Shown in pieces: positions 22,801 through 33,487 of a DNA stretch of 64,000 nucleotides. The DNA comes from Echinococcus granulosus (lineage: Eukaryota; Platyhelminthes; Cestoda; Cyclophyllidea; Taeniidae), in assembly GCF_000524195.1 (NCBI RefSeq), contig NW_020170427.1, positions 142,627-206,626 of the forward strand, in the 5' to 3' direction. Both the position numbers and the translations under genes were made by a program. How positions within the stretch are numbered: position 1 is the first letter of the stretch; each line of letters starts with the position of its first letter. Under the pieces are notes generated by a model, which made no database searches, was not told the DNA's origin, and saw only the letters and a list, made by a program, of their open reading frames with translations.

Positions 22801-25800
22801 CGTCTCGGCGGTAAACAAATCCGATGACTGGGGCGGTTAGTTCGTGAGCGTTTTCTTTACAGCACCGACTACGTTGCGATGGCCAACACGGGAGGTTAAT
22901 TAATCGCAGCACCAAGTACTTAAGTGCCAGCTACAGTGCTTCCACTGGGCATCATGGCCTCTGGAGCATGCTAGTGACTCCCCGACCCCAGTCCTTTTGT
23001 ACGTCGACAATATGTATTTTGCCCAAGTATTATGACGTCTTTCGTCTTCAGGCGAGACTCTGAGCACTACAGTTACACCCTGAATGGGACTTTTTAGACC
23101 GCTTCTCTATATCTACCATCAATCAGCCACGCGGCTATGGTCGATTTTCATTACATTACCCTTTTAGGTTCAATTTTGAACCCGGATTTCCTCCTGTCCT
23201 GTTTTACTTTATTGTGCTATTAAAAGGCAGCTACATTCTTGCGTTAAACAGTTGCCTCCCTCTATGTTCGAAAATGAATAGTTTTTGTATGAAATAAGTC
23301 TAAATATAAAAAAGGGAAGCTTTTCTTGCTGTCAACCAATCAATGAAACATTTCTGCCAAATTTACGCCTCAATTTTTGCAGTTTTCGATAAAAAAAATG
23401 AAAAAGCGGAATAGTCTTTGTTCTTTAATAGTGCCTCCTTGAGGAATGAGAGCATAGGACTTATGCTGGCTTTATTATCCCTTTATATATCTGATCCAGG
23501 TAATTGCTCATTATATCAAAGAATTAAGATTTCTTAATGCATCCACTTATCCTCCAGACCATTACTGATTATCACATATTAGATCACTCGCCACTTTCAT
23601 CGCCAAATGCTACACTCCATAAAATAAACTACGTGATTAAAAAAGGCGATATAGCAGAACTGGGCCAAATATCTAGAAGTTCACAAGTTAACTCACTGGG
23701 AAGGCGTAGCTATAGTAGTCAGTGAGATCCATCTCTGGCCAGAGTTTTGGATCAACGTCATCTAGAACGGAGGCTGTGGGGTCACTATTACCCTACTTCC
23801 ACAATTGTTTTTAATTGCTTGTTCGCATTTGTGAACACCAGAAGTGAAAGCCTCAATGGAGGATCTCATCCTCTTGCCGTTGATAAAATACTTCAGGGCC
23901 ATTTCGAAGTCACCTTTTCTGTAGTAGCCCTCTGCAATTAGGAGAATCGCCTGAGGGGAAATATGAACATGAATCGCCCACCTAATCTGTTGTTCCCCCT
24001 GAAAGGTGTTGTTTGAAACTCACGTGGGGATTGCGTTTGGTTATCTCATGTGCAGCCTTGGCTAACTCGATGGTCTCGTCGTTATTTGTGAGGAAGAGGT
24101 GGCAGGTGGCGCGCATTAATAAACATTCCACGTTTTTAGGTTCAATTCCTTGAGCCTGTATTGAGAAAAAAGTAGCACAGAATTCATTTGGGCACGTAGC
24201 TATATCATTTAATGAGTCCCGGGAAGGGTGAGAGAATGTTGAAGCTGTCAGGAGTCAACCTGTCGACAGATGATTGATTAGTTTGGATAGATTGACAAAT
24301 TAGCTCACCCATTAATCTCACGCTTCCGTGGGAGAACGCGTCCATGACTCCGGCAAGTATAATTATCATGCCCCTAGACATGATCTCATTGTCCGAAAGG
24401 CGCAATAAAGCCTCATTTTTTGAGTAACTACGGCTAATCATATAAACTATCGGTACGGCATTAATTCCATCCATTTAAAATGTCATTTTAACTAGACTTA
24501 GCTACATTAATTTCCTCTTAAACTTAAACTTCGGTACCGAACCCGACCGAATGAATCGTCCTCACTTCGTTAAAAAAATCAACTGTACTTCAACCATTAC
24601 TTTCGGTGGAAGTTGAACGTATCGGTAGTATTTTGCTTGAAAAGCGCAAAAAAGGCGTCAGCGCACTCCCCACCAGCACTGACTGACCATGGACTGCAGC
24701 CGCCTCCACCTCAATCGCTCAACCATGTAGTGAAATCTGTACCCTCGCGGACTTTGAGATGGCCTGGCCGGGTCATTTCTACATAGACCGCTTGAGTTGG
24801 GCGTGAACGAGGACGCACGCGCTAAACTATTAGCCGAGCAGTGGAATCCACGCGTGACCACCACCACCGCCACATATTACGCCTTCGCAACTTGCGTTTT
24901 TTGTAAGGGAATAGGGATAGCAGGAGGGAATGGGGTAGGGTGGGGAGGGGAGGGCGTAGACTGCTTCTCCTCGTCCTCATTCGTGAACAAAAGAGACGAG
25001 GCGACTGATAAATGCGCCCATCTGAATAAGCTAAGCTGCGAAGTCGTGAATCAGAGTGAGGGAGGGAGAGAGAGAGCATCACGCAATGTGACAGATACTG
25101 GTACACATGAGGCCAACGCAGCACGCCATCTCCTTCTGCGCTGTCATGATTGCAGCGCACTAAAATAAAGTTGTTCTGGTCTTCAGAAGTTTTAAATGAG
25201 ATGAAATGTACTGTAAGCACTCATACTATTTTGAAATTTATGCTGCGGGTAAACTTAAAAGGCATTTTTGTGAAGACGCATTAAAGAACTGAATGGAAGG
25301 TATGCAATAGTCGGTCCAGATTTTACTAAAGGTGATATTCACGTAAAGTACGCTCCAGTGTTTATCCTAATGGCGTTTTTTGCATCCAAGTTGGGCGAAA
25401 GTCGAAAAGTGGTGTAATAATTCGGCGCGTTATCATACCCCTTTCAAAGGTGGCAAAAAGCACACGACAAGGGATGTTCAACTAGGTTCGGGCCGGTAAA
25501 TAGCATAATTGTGAATAATTTATTTATCCCGTGTCAAATTTCCTACTTTTAAAAAGGCCGATCCTTACTGTCTCCCCTCATTTCAATAACAGAAACGTTA
25601 AAAAGCAAAGAGTGTGCTTTTTTTGCGCTTTGAATAGCTGCTCGTTCAATTATTGGAGTAGAAAAGCACCAAAAAGTCATATATTAAATGCTTGGATCAT
25701 AAAGCGGCCAGAGAAAGTATCAGACCTAACATATCGTCCACAAATTCAAACAAGTGAAATATTTTTGCATGAAATATGAAAACAATTAAAAGTGGTTTCG

Positions 25801-26104
25801 AGTGGTCGTTAGGTGATAACGAGTAGCGCAATCCACGGCGTGGTGAATGAGCAGTGGAAATAAAGGTAGTGATAGCTGATAGTAATAGCAGGTCAACTGA
25901 CTTAAAGGAAATAAATGAGTCACCCCATTTGCTTCTACTAAGTAGATAATAGTAATAAATAATACAACGCACCTTATCTAAATAAAATAGGGCACGTTTG
26001 AAGTCCTTTCTGCAAACAAGATGTCGACCAATATTAAGGTAGGCTTCAAAAGGATTGAAAATAACTTCCTCCTCAGAATCCGCTAGAGCATGTGTAGTTT
26101 CCAT
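19836..26104 (-). CDS. ODAD4: Outer dynein arm docking complex subunit 4-like (TTC25), 5' six exons, 3' end not found
   Basis: ODAD4/TTC25 is a tetratricopeptide protein needed to dock outer dynein arms onto ciliary doublets. Exons (minus): 25973-26104, 24024-24155, 23803-23950, 23697-23773, 21337-21520, 19836-19880. Every junction is GT...AG and the phases join (0, 0, 1, 0, 1). Exons 1 and 2 are each exactly 44 codons. The first 138 residues are TPR-like: RKDFKRALFYLDKAQGIEPK and YYRKGDFEMALKYFINGKRM are typical helices, followed by HKCEQAIKN, which aligns with the QKAQEAINNS segment I know from the vertebrate protein. Exon 5 has ETLRKVFGKKYSEYLYIHEM, which resembles the vertebrate TVRQLLGELYVDKEYLEKLL region. 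Introns are 1817, 73, 29, 2176 and 1456 nt; the fourth contains a TRIM-like copy in antisense orientation. The C-terminal TPR half is missing from my model. Another axonemal TPR protein is the main alternative. Confidence 0.72.
19881..21336. other. Intron 5 of the ODAD4-like gene
   Basis: No repeat copy or exon recognised; the short frames on both strands have no coding support. Confidence 0.5.
22080..23071 (+). mobile_element. TRIM-like element inside ODAD4-like intron 4
   Basis: 5' LTR 22080-22249 starts TGCAATACTTTGGCTG and ends ACGCTAAA; the primer site TTGGCGGCAGC follows at 22250. The interior runs to about 22905, where the polypurine tract and start of the 3' LTR have been lost, and the 3' LTR remainder ends CACTACA at 23071. 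It lies on the strand opposite to the host gene. Confidence 0.8.
24156..25972. other. Intron 1 of the ODAD4-like gene with a GC-rich island
   Basis: About 24660-25170 is much richer in G+C than the rest and has long overlapping open frames on both strands (24797-25168 plus, 24822-25220 minus). I found no recognisable protein and treat these as composition effects. A quadruplex-type tract lies at 24932-24954. Confidence 0.4.
24932..24954 (+). other. G-quadruplex-type motif in ODAD4-like intron 1
   Basis: G runs of 4, 3, 4, 4 and 3 are separated by TA, T, A and A. It lies on the strand opposite to the ODAD4-like transcript, so it would fold in DNA and not in that pre-mRNA. Confidence 0.6.
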
Positions 26105-26989
26105 GTCACTACCAAGAAGTGAAAAAACGTCAAAAATTTCAGAACACCTGATCCAGTCGATAATAGCACGAGATTGCTTTCAGTAGGCCAACCTAAGTGT
26201 CTTTTATGATTCGCTGCAGTCCAATTCCCTATAATTCAACAACTTTTTACTAAATTAGAATCAGGGCTTGTAAAATTAATCCGTCACTATGGATCTAGAG
26301 AAAATTAATTTTCCACTAGCATCATAGTGCAGCGAATCAATTGCAACCATTCACGGACTTAAACACTCGTTGCTGTGTCGTGGTCGTCAATTCAAAGGTA
26401 TGGCAAGCAGAGATACTTGAACAACCGATTCCCAAAACGCAAGCTTTATGGACTACATTAATTATATATTTGATAACACAATGGGTTTTCTCTAAAGCTG
26501 TTATATCCCATAGTAAGGTAAAGGAACTATGTAAATTATGTGAAGAAAGGCTAAAAGTCCATTGGGATGGCCCGAAGGCCATTACACAGAGAGAAAGTAC
26601 AAACTGAAAGTCATAAAGTGCCCGTATAATTAAGCATCTTTTGGCAATGTGACTTTCCAATCACGTCTATGTTCTCCTACCTCCCTTGTGAGTGGATAAT
26701 AAGTCCGCTTCAAAAAACGGCAGCAGAGAAAACAGTGGGCTGAAATTATTATGTACCCACTTTGATTATTAATAAATCTTCAGGTGCCTGTATCAGAAGC
26801 CTAAAATGCTAAATGCTAATCAAGGTTGCATTAACTTTTGTCAGTTCTCATATCTTGCATTACTATCTCAAATATTTAGTAGACGTATTTGTTTAAATTA
26901 TTGATTGGCAAAGGCATGCTTTAGAGCATCAGGGCCGTCCAATCGCCGTCGGCAGGCTCGTACCATAAATTTTCGTCTCATTGTACAAA
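26105..26989. promoter_or_regulatory. Shared intergenic region between divergent ODAD4-like and PLRG1 genes
   Basis: The two start codons are 885 bp apart and point away from each other, so both promoters must lie here or in unseen 5' exons. It contains a decayed TRIM-like LTR fragment at 26540-26632. I see no clear TATA box or other core element that I would place. Confidence 0.45.
26540..26632 (-). mobile_element. TRIM-like element, decayed LTR fragment
   Basis: Matches the central LTR block with GATGGCCCGAAGGCCATTAC and AAAGTGCCCGTATAATTAAG. It is the only copy of the family I found between 23.1 and 32.2 kb. Confidence 0.5.
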
Positions 26990-29881
26990 ATGTTTGAGGT
27001 AGTTCACTTACTTCATAATGCTCCTAGCCTGTTCAACGCCATTCAGTCCATACCCTAGTTTTTCGGTCTCTCAAACGTACACATGACATGTTTGAGGCCG
27101 ATCAAGTTCGGCTACCAGAGATTGATGAAGAAAGGTATTTACTTCAAATCCATAACTTTCTTTTTTAAGTCATAAAATAAAAGTGGCCGTAAAGCGTCGA
27201 GATCAGTATGGTTCCATCTTGAATAAGCCACTGGAACCTGTTATTTATCAAAAGCCACAGCAGAGTAGTTACTTTCTCTCCTTACATTTATTCTGTTAGG
27301 TCTTCCCGCTACGGCCACGTCAAATGAAATCATTCCCGTCGAAAAACCGGATGACTTAAGGTAGGAGCATTTGTCAGACTTTTACCCGTTATTAGTGATT
27401 TGTCACAGGCTGATACTCAATTAGTCCAAGTCGGCACCGACAAGTTACTACTGCCCAAGAAAGCTCCAACCATGCCAAAACCAACTTGGCATCCTCCATG
27501 GAAACTTTCGCGTGTTATTAGTGGCCATTCAGGTTGGGTCCGTTGCATCGCTTTTGATTCAACGAACGAATTCTTCGCTACTGGGGCTGCGGATCGGATG
27601 ATTAAGGTTTATCAAACTCTGAAGGAAATAATTTTTCTGTAGATTTGGGATTTTGCTAGCGGCTACCTCAAGCTCACCCTCACAGGTCATATTAGTGCAG
27701 TTCGTGGGGTTGTTATTAGCCCTCGCCAACCCTATCTCTTTTCTTGTGGTGAAGACAAGACGGTTAAGTGTTGGGACCTTGAGCAGAACAAGGTCATTCG
27801 ACACTACCACGGTCACATGTCAGCTGTCTACGATATCGACCTGCATCCTACACTCGATGTTCTAGTCACTTGCGGTAGGGACGCCACTGCCCGGGTGTGG
27901 GATATGCGAACCAAAGTAGGTTTTTCGCCTATTCCTCTTGCCTCAATTAGACATGCCTGTAGTGTTTGGACAATTTGGGCTTTCAAAGGTTAATATCCAC
28001 ACGCTGAGTGGCCATTCGAACACGGTTTCCTCAGTACGTTGCCAAGAGTCCGACCCACAGGTTATCACGGCTTCGCACGATGCTACCATTCGTCTGTGGG
28101 ATTTGGCTGCTGGCAAGACCATGGTTTGTCTTACAAACCATAAGAAGAGTGTCCGCTCTCTTGCCATTCATCCGACTCAGTACGTCACCCTCTCATTATT
28201 TCTGCAATTGAATGGTTTGGTGGTTATGCAGATGGAGCCTATTGTAGATGTGTATCACTATGATTACCGTAGGTAAAGTTTGCAAATACTCAAATGCTGA
28301 GTAGAACGTGCTCTGCATACCGGAGCGCTCAGATATGTTACAGACCGAGCTTAGATTACCGTAATTAGCTAACATAATCTGTAAGCTTGTGTACACTTAG
28401 CTTTTGGGAAGAACCATAGTGATACCATTGTGACATCGTTATTATGAGGCCAACGATAATCTATCAATGATTTACGTTAAAAAACGTTATAGTGAGCTTC
28501 ATTGCATCTGGCATGCAGCACTTGCCCTAGGCATGGACTCGTTCACTCACCTTGTCACTGCGTGATGTGATAGTGGGAAGCTCAATTGTACCAGTCAGCA
28601 TATTGAGGTGACCTTTCAAAGCAAGAGAAAGCAGACTGATTGCCCACTTTTTTCATGTGTTGATTACTTTGGTGATGGAGATAAAATCCTAGTTTTCATG
28701 GCTCCATTTTCTTCATTTGTCTGCTTAAAATCTGATAAAAATGTCACTGATGTTTTACATTCTTATTCTGAAATATTTATTTCCTGTTTTGGTGGAATAT
28801 GCAAAGAAAACTAATCCCTTTTCACGATTATGTACTTGTTACCTTCCTTCCTATGGCTTTCTCCGATTGCCACTACGCGCCGTCTTTTCTTGTCTGTTTT
28901 TTTGCTTCATTTAGCTATGGCACTTATTTATACCTCCGTTTTTGACAAACATACGGCTCACCCGTTATTGGTTAAACACTTACTACCCCCAGTGCACCGT
29001 TCTTGATGTTGTCAAAGTCGATAAACCCTGTCATAGTTTGTTCCTTAATCGTGACCACTTCTTCAATTCCGGCTGAATGTGCCGCTGTTGAGTTATTTTT
29101 TCTTTAGTCTGAAAACGATGTTTTTTTTTCAGAAACGCATTCATATCTGCCTCACCCGACAACATTAAGCAATGGAAGCTGCCGAACGGAACGTTCTTGC
29201 AGAACCTATCAGGCCACAAGGCCCTCGTAAATGCACTAGCCATCAACATGGACGGTGTTGTTGTTAGTGGAGGTAAGGTAATCTTGACTTAATTTTGTTT
29301 CGATACCGTAACGTGGTTGTAACTGCTTCAAGGTGGTTTTCCATCAATTCACATTATTTTTACAAAATCTGCATTAATTGCGGAGGAGTTGATAACATCG
29401 CTGCGCTAGATACATTCACTTGTCAGCCAGATGTATCTTAGAATTTCTTAAAATAAGCGCCATCGAAATTCAGACTAATTGGCACCCAAAATACCTTGCA
29501 CTGCACAAAGGAAATTCACAGGACTCACACCAGTTTTGTATTTGGTGCGAATCCCAGGCGACAACGGTAGCATGTACTTCTGGGACTGGCGCTCGGGATA
29601 CAACTTTCAGAAGCTGAGTTCTATCGCCCAACCGGGTAGCATAAATTCTGAGGCGGGCATTTTCGCACTGGCTTTCGATCGCAGCGGCTCCCGTCTGGTC
29701 ACCGCTGAAGCCGACAAAACGATTAAAGTATACAAGGAGGACGAGACCGCTGTAGGTGCCCGCTTTTTCGCCCTGTTATCGCAATTCTGTGAAATTTTAT
29801 TCTGGATTTTCGATTTTCTAGACCGAAGAAACACATCCAACGAATTGGCGCCCGGGGATTTTACGGAAGGCCAAATACTAA
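26990..29881 (+). CDS. PLRG1: Pleiotropic regulator 1, WD40 splicing factor, complete (446 aa)
   Basis: PLRG1 (yeast Prp46) is a core component of the Prp19/NTC complex that acts in the catalytic spliceosome in the nucleus. Ten exons: 26990-26998, 27028-27134, 27170-27264, 27300-27360, 27396-27606, 27643-27915, 27989-28179, 29133-29272, 29558-29751, 29822-29881. All introns are GT...AG and phases match; coding length is 1341 nt, ending in TAA. The N-terminus [18 protein letters not shown] is as conserved as in animals generally; [16 protein letters not shown] precedes a seven-blade WD40 propeller from about residue 126 with blades such as [40 protein letters not shown] and [20 protein letters not shown]. 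The C-terminus keeps the TEETHP motif. Vertebrate PLRG1 is about 514 residues; the shortfall is in the linker before the propeller. Introns are 29, 35, 35, 35, 36, 73, 953, 285 and 70 nt. The first coding exon has only nine bases (Met-Phe-Glu). Confidence 0.96.
28180..29132. other. Intron 7 of PLRG1
   Basis: The largest intron of the gene, donor CTCA|GTACGT and acceptor after a run of nine T. No repeat or nested gene recognised. Confidence 0.7.
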
Positions 29882-29934
29882 ACATTGTACTTATCATGTA
29901 TCTTTTTTGTTTAAGATATATAACAACAAAGAAA

Positions 29935-30861
29935 CTAATGGTGTTTTTCTTTTGGCCCTGAGATGACATATTTGCGAATCTTTGGAATGAAGAAGCCAGT
30001 GATTATCATAATGATAGCAACACCTGAGAGGGGTAACGTATTCTCCTTAATTGATTTTTCTGGGTCGATTTGGGATAGGAGAGTCCCGGCTTGAACTGTT
30101 ATGAGATTGTACGGTAGAAGACCTAAAATAGAGGTGAATACGTGGAACCCGACTCTTCTTACCTAGCAGGATAGTTGGGAAAAATATGTGGCAGGGAATA
30201 CCGACAATTGGGCTCAGAACATTCAGTAACCAGTTTGGCGATACGGGAAATAATCTGCATCCAAGGAGGTAAAAGAACGGGCGGTTCTTGTTGCATCTGA
30301 CCTAAATCAGCATCGATACTACTGTTGGTGAAGTTACCACTTTGCTGAGTTGGTCTATTTGTTTTGAAAGCAGCAGGTGAAGCAGTGGTTTACAAAAATA
30401 CGAACTGAGGATGTAACAAGCCGTAGCCCCGACGCCAGTCATGATACAAGTGATGACTAGGCCCTTCGCCGTGCCGTAAAGAGCTCCGGCCAGTAGATTC
30501 TAAAGCAGATGATGACGTCACTGAGCTCTCACCATGAAAAAAGACCCAGGAATGGCAAATGCCTGCTTATACAGATATGCAAGACAGATACGCAAAGCAG
30601 GTCAATGTGCCACGGGTAGCTCTTTTTATAAAGTTGTAACTGATTTGCCATGCTTAATACATCTCTTCCAGATGATGGAAACTTAAATCTGAAAATATTT
30701 AAGTACGACCGTTTTACACTGTGATATTTATCCCATGTTCCGCATCGAATCGAAATGTTGAAATATGTGTGACAAGAAGATGCAATTATTGCTGTGTAAG
30801 ATAAAAATATTACAGGGAGAGCGAGAACTCTAATCCAAATCAGACATGATCCAGACATCAC
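29935..30861 (-). CDS. TMEM41A: TMEM41A-like transmembrane protein (VTT/DedA family), with one apparent frameshift
   Basis: TMEM41 proteins are ER multi-pass membrane proteins of the VTT (DedA) family that includes the lipid scramblases TMEM41B and VMP1; the function of the A form is less well known. Exons (minus): 30533-30861, 30341-30499, 30163-30301, 29935-30122; introns 33, 39 and 40 nt, GT...AG, phases 0, 0, 1. Recognisable blocks are an N-terminal membrane anchor, [13 protein letters not shown] (exon 1), [13 protein letters not shown] (exon 2), [20 protein letters not shown] (exon 3) and [15 protein letters not shown] with a last membrane segment (exon 4). The VGAT.CY.LSS block fits the A form better than TMEM41B. 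About 270 residues if repaired, close to the vertebrate length. Oddity: exon 1 is 329 nt. The frame from the start reads through HIDLLC, but [13 protein letters not shown] is in another frame, so one base is missing (or two are extra) near 30578-30592. A sequencing error or a young pseudogene are both possible. Confidence 0.88.
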
Positions 30862-31258
30862 GTAAGGTTAGTGCATCTACGTACGATAGCTTTAATTGGT
30901 TAACGCTGACTTTTAATTAAAGACCGAGTTTTTTTGTCCAGTAAAACGAAGAAACGATCTAGTTACAGAAAACGGAAGTCGTGTATTAGTTAAGGGGCAA
31001 AAAGTCTATTTAAACCCAAACAAGCTGTAAATTATTTTTTTACAAATTGATCTTAGCGACTGATAGTAGGAAGATATGCACACACGATTGTGTACATTAA
31101 GACGTTTTAATCTAGAGTTCCAGGAAAGTTGTGTAAGTCAAACGTCCGGTCAAATAAATTAAATCAAAGGAAGCATTTCTAGTCCAGTGTCGCCCCTTTT
31201 CCCCACAAATAAATCAAATCTGTGGACTGAGAAATTCCCTTTACTCCGTAGCTAGTAT
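30862..31258. other. Upstream flank of the TMEM41A-like gene, nothing recognised
   Basis: AT-rich; no promoter element or repeat identified. Confidence 0.4.
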
Positions 31259-31775
31259 CATTCCACTTGACCATCTGTTTCTATCCAATTTTGGATTATC
31301 AGCGCTATTAACATCGTATTCTTGTCGTTTTAGCTCCCATTACGGGGTCCATTCCCCTAAATAGTGAAGTGCAGCTAGAGGAAGTCATCTTGCACTATGA
31401 AGCATGGGAATTTTGCAGTGTTTATGTCCTTTTTAGGAAATCATGCTACCAGCTTAGCCTTAAGACGAATGCAATCTGACCCCACGTCACGTAAACGCAT
31501 TGCATAGGTTCTGCTGAATACCTCACCTGAATACCTATCCAAAGTTTTTGAATGACGACTGACGAGGTGATGATCGCAATTGTAGGACCGTGACGCAGCA
31601 CCAAATAGTCCTGACAGAAACTGCGGGTTAATATAAAATTGACATACTTTATGCATAGCGATTTCTTAAAGCAAAACTCAACTGAGCACTCAAAGAATTT
31701 CCAAAATGCGGTTTATTTTCTGGCATGACCAATCCTGAGTAACTCTTGTGCTCAATCGGAAATAGTCGTTCCTCA
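31259..31775 (+). repeat. Dispersed repeat family B, copy 1
   Basis: Collinear with 37869-38435: shared blocks include CATTCCACTTGACC/CATTCAACTTGACA, CATCTTGCACT, GACGAGGTGAT and TCATGAGTAA/TCCTGAGTAA. No open frame and no terminal repeats visible; family unknown. Confidence 0.6.
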
Positions 31776-32285
31776 TACTTCTCTAAAACTAAGATTTTTG
31801 GAAATGATAAGTAAGGTGTTTTCTACTTTTGGGACAGTCAAGAAACATGGTACCTATTGAGTCCAAAAACAGGTGAGGATCCTCTGTCGTAGAAATTAGA
31901 AATCCACCTTTTATTGGCGTGTTTTACATCCGATATTCTTCTTAAATAATTTATGTATTTAACCAATCTTCACATGATATATTATGCGTCCAACGCGTTA
32001 CACGCAGTAGTAGGAATTAAAATACTCCATGAAGAGGCCTCATTTCTAGCTCAAGATCAAACAAACTCATCTGGACAAAAAAAGCTGATTGGCAAGAACA
32101 GGCGGAATTCATACATTTTTGCCAACAAACACTTACACACGTGCTGCATTAGGTAAATTTCTGGTCTAGGAATGGACAAAAGGACTCGTGGATTCAGTAG
32201 TGCCTTTAAATAAACAAGTAAATGATTTAAGGGTCATAATTGAGCATACGATTAAATAAACTGGTTTGGTGCACCATACAATCTA

Positions 32286-32472
32286 TGTAGCGTCTTGAGA
32301 CTTCCCTGAAGACGAAAGAAGACACAATGTACATGTATTCAGCACAGAGAAGGTGTTTGGGCTACTGGCATGGCCCGAAGGCTAGCCCACACAGCAAGGT
32401 ACAAGAGGGCTAATTCAAAGTACAAAAGTGGCGTCTCACCAATACCGAGGGATAGGCCACTATAGTATTACA
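32286..32472 (-). mobile_element. TRIM-like element, solo LTR
   Basis: Runs from TGTAGCGTCTTGAGAC to AGTATTACA on the plus strand, so it is a whole LTR (minus sense) without interior. It is followed after four bases by a second solo LTR in the same orientation. Confidence 0.7.
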
Positions 32473-32476
32473 CCTA

Positions 32477-32633
32477 TGTGGCCCACCAAGACTTCCCTGT
32501 AGACGAAATAGGGCGCGATACCTGGGCATAGAGAAGACCCGGAGGTTACACTGTCAAGCGGAAGTGCAGAGGTGGAGCTTTAAGCTCACTTAAAACCAAG
32601 ACGAAGAGTTGAACAAATAATCAAAATACTACA
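32477..32633 (-). mobile_element. TRIM-like element, solo LTR
   Basis: Runs from TGTGGCCCACCAAGAC to AAATACTACA on the plus strand, with a central deletion compared with the consensus. Four bases separate it from the preceding solo LTR. Confidence 0.7.
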
Positions 32634-33487
32634 GGCACAAGTGTGTAAGAGTTCGTTCATTGTTTGGCCAGCCATCATTTAAGACTACCCAGTCGGCGGA
32701 CATTGGTTGTCACTTTTGGCTAAACCCCTTTTATAAAGTAATACCAATACCAAACGACTGCATTGTTTTCCTTAAATAAGAACAAAATCATGCTAATGCT
32801 CTCTAATGCTGCAATTCATTAGTCGGCTTTACCGGATTGGTCAAAAGCAAGGCTCATATTTCCCCATTCGTTTTCATGGAGAATTTATGTGTTAGCAGCT
32901 GGAAGGTTTAGACGGAGCACCAAAGAGAAGTTCATAACATTAAATGCAAGGGAATTAAGGATAATGTCAGAACTAGACACGCTCAACAGACAAGTGTTTT
33001 CGTCCATTTATTCACTGCCTGAGTGGACGAAAACTGTCTCCCGAAAGGATAATGGGAATGAACATATTGAGTGGTTTAACCTACATAATTGTACCAAGTA
33101 TATCCTTAAAAAGGAAATTAATTTGGCACTGTAGGGTTTCAGCAATCAAAAGTGTCACATTTGAGTAAAGAATTTGGTCAAGATGTGGTGTAAGTCGAGT
33201 AGGAGGTCATTGTAAAACAGCTCTTATTTAGCAAAGTAATTTTGGTGTTCAGAAATTATTTACAGTGCAAATTAGCTCTGTTGAACAACAATATGAAAAA
33301 GTAGTGAAACTAAATCTTATGACCGCTCAATTTAACAGTGGCTTTTGAGCATTTTGATAGAAATGACACTTTTAGCGAATTTGACAAAACACATCATAGA
33401 GTGAAATTAAAATTGGCTTGTGCATTAATTGATGGGGATAGTTTTGTGACTCAAACTTCTAATTGGATGTGGAGAGCATATGAGAAT
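32634..33487. other. Intergenic, nothing firm
   Basis: An 81-codon frame at 32889-33134 has no recognisable family and no convincing splice context. Confidence 0.4.

Noticed and set aside
24797..25220. Long overlapping frames on both strands (123 and 132 codons)
   Set aside because: They lie in a GC-rich island inside an intron; high G+C lengthens random frames, and low-complexity Gly, Ser and Arg runs dominate.
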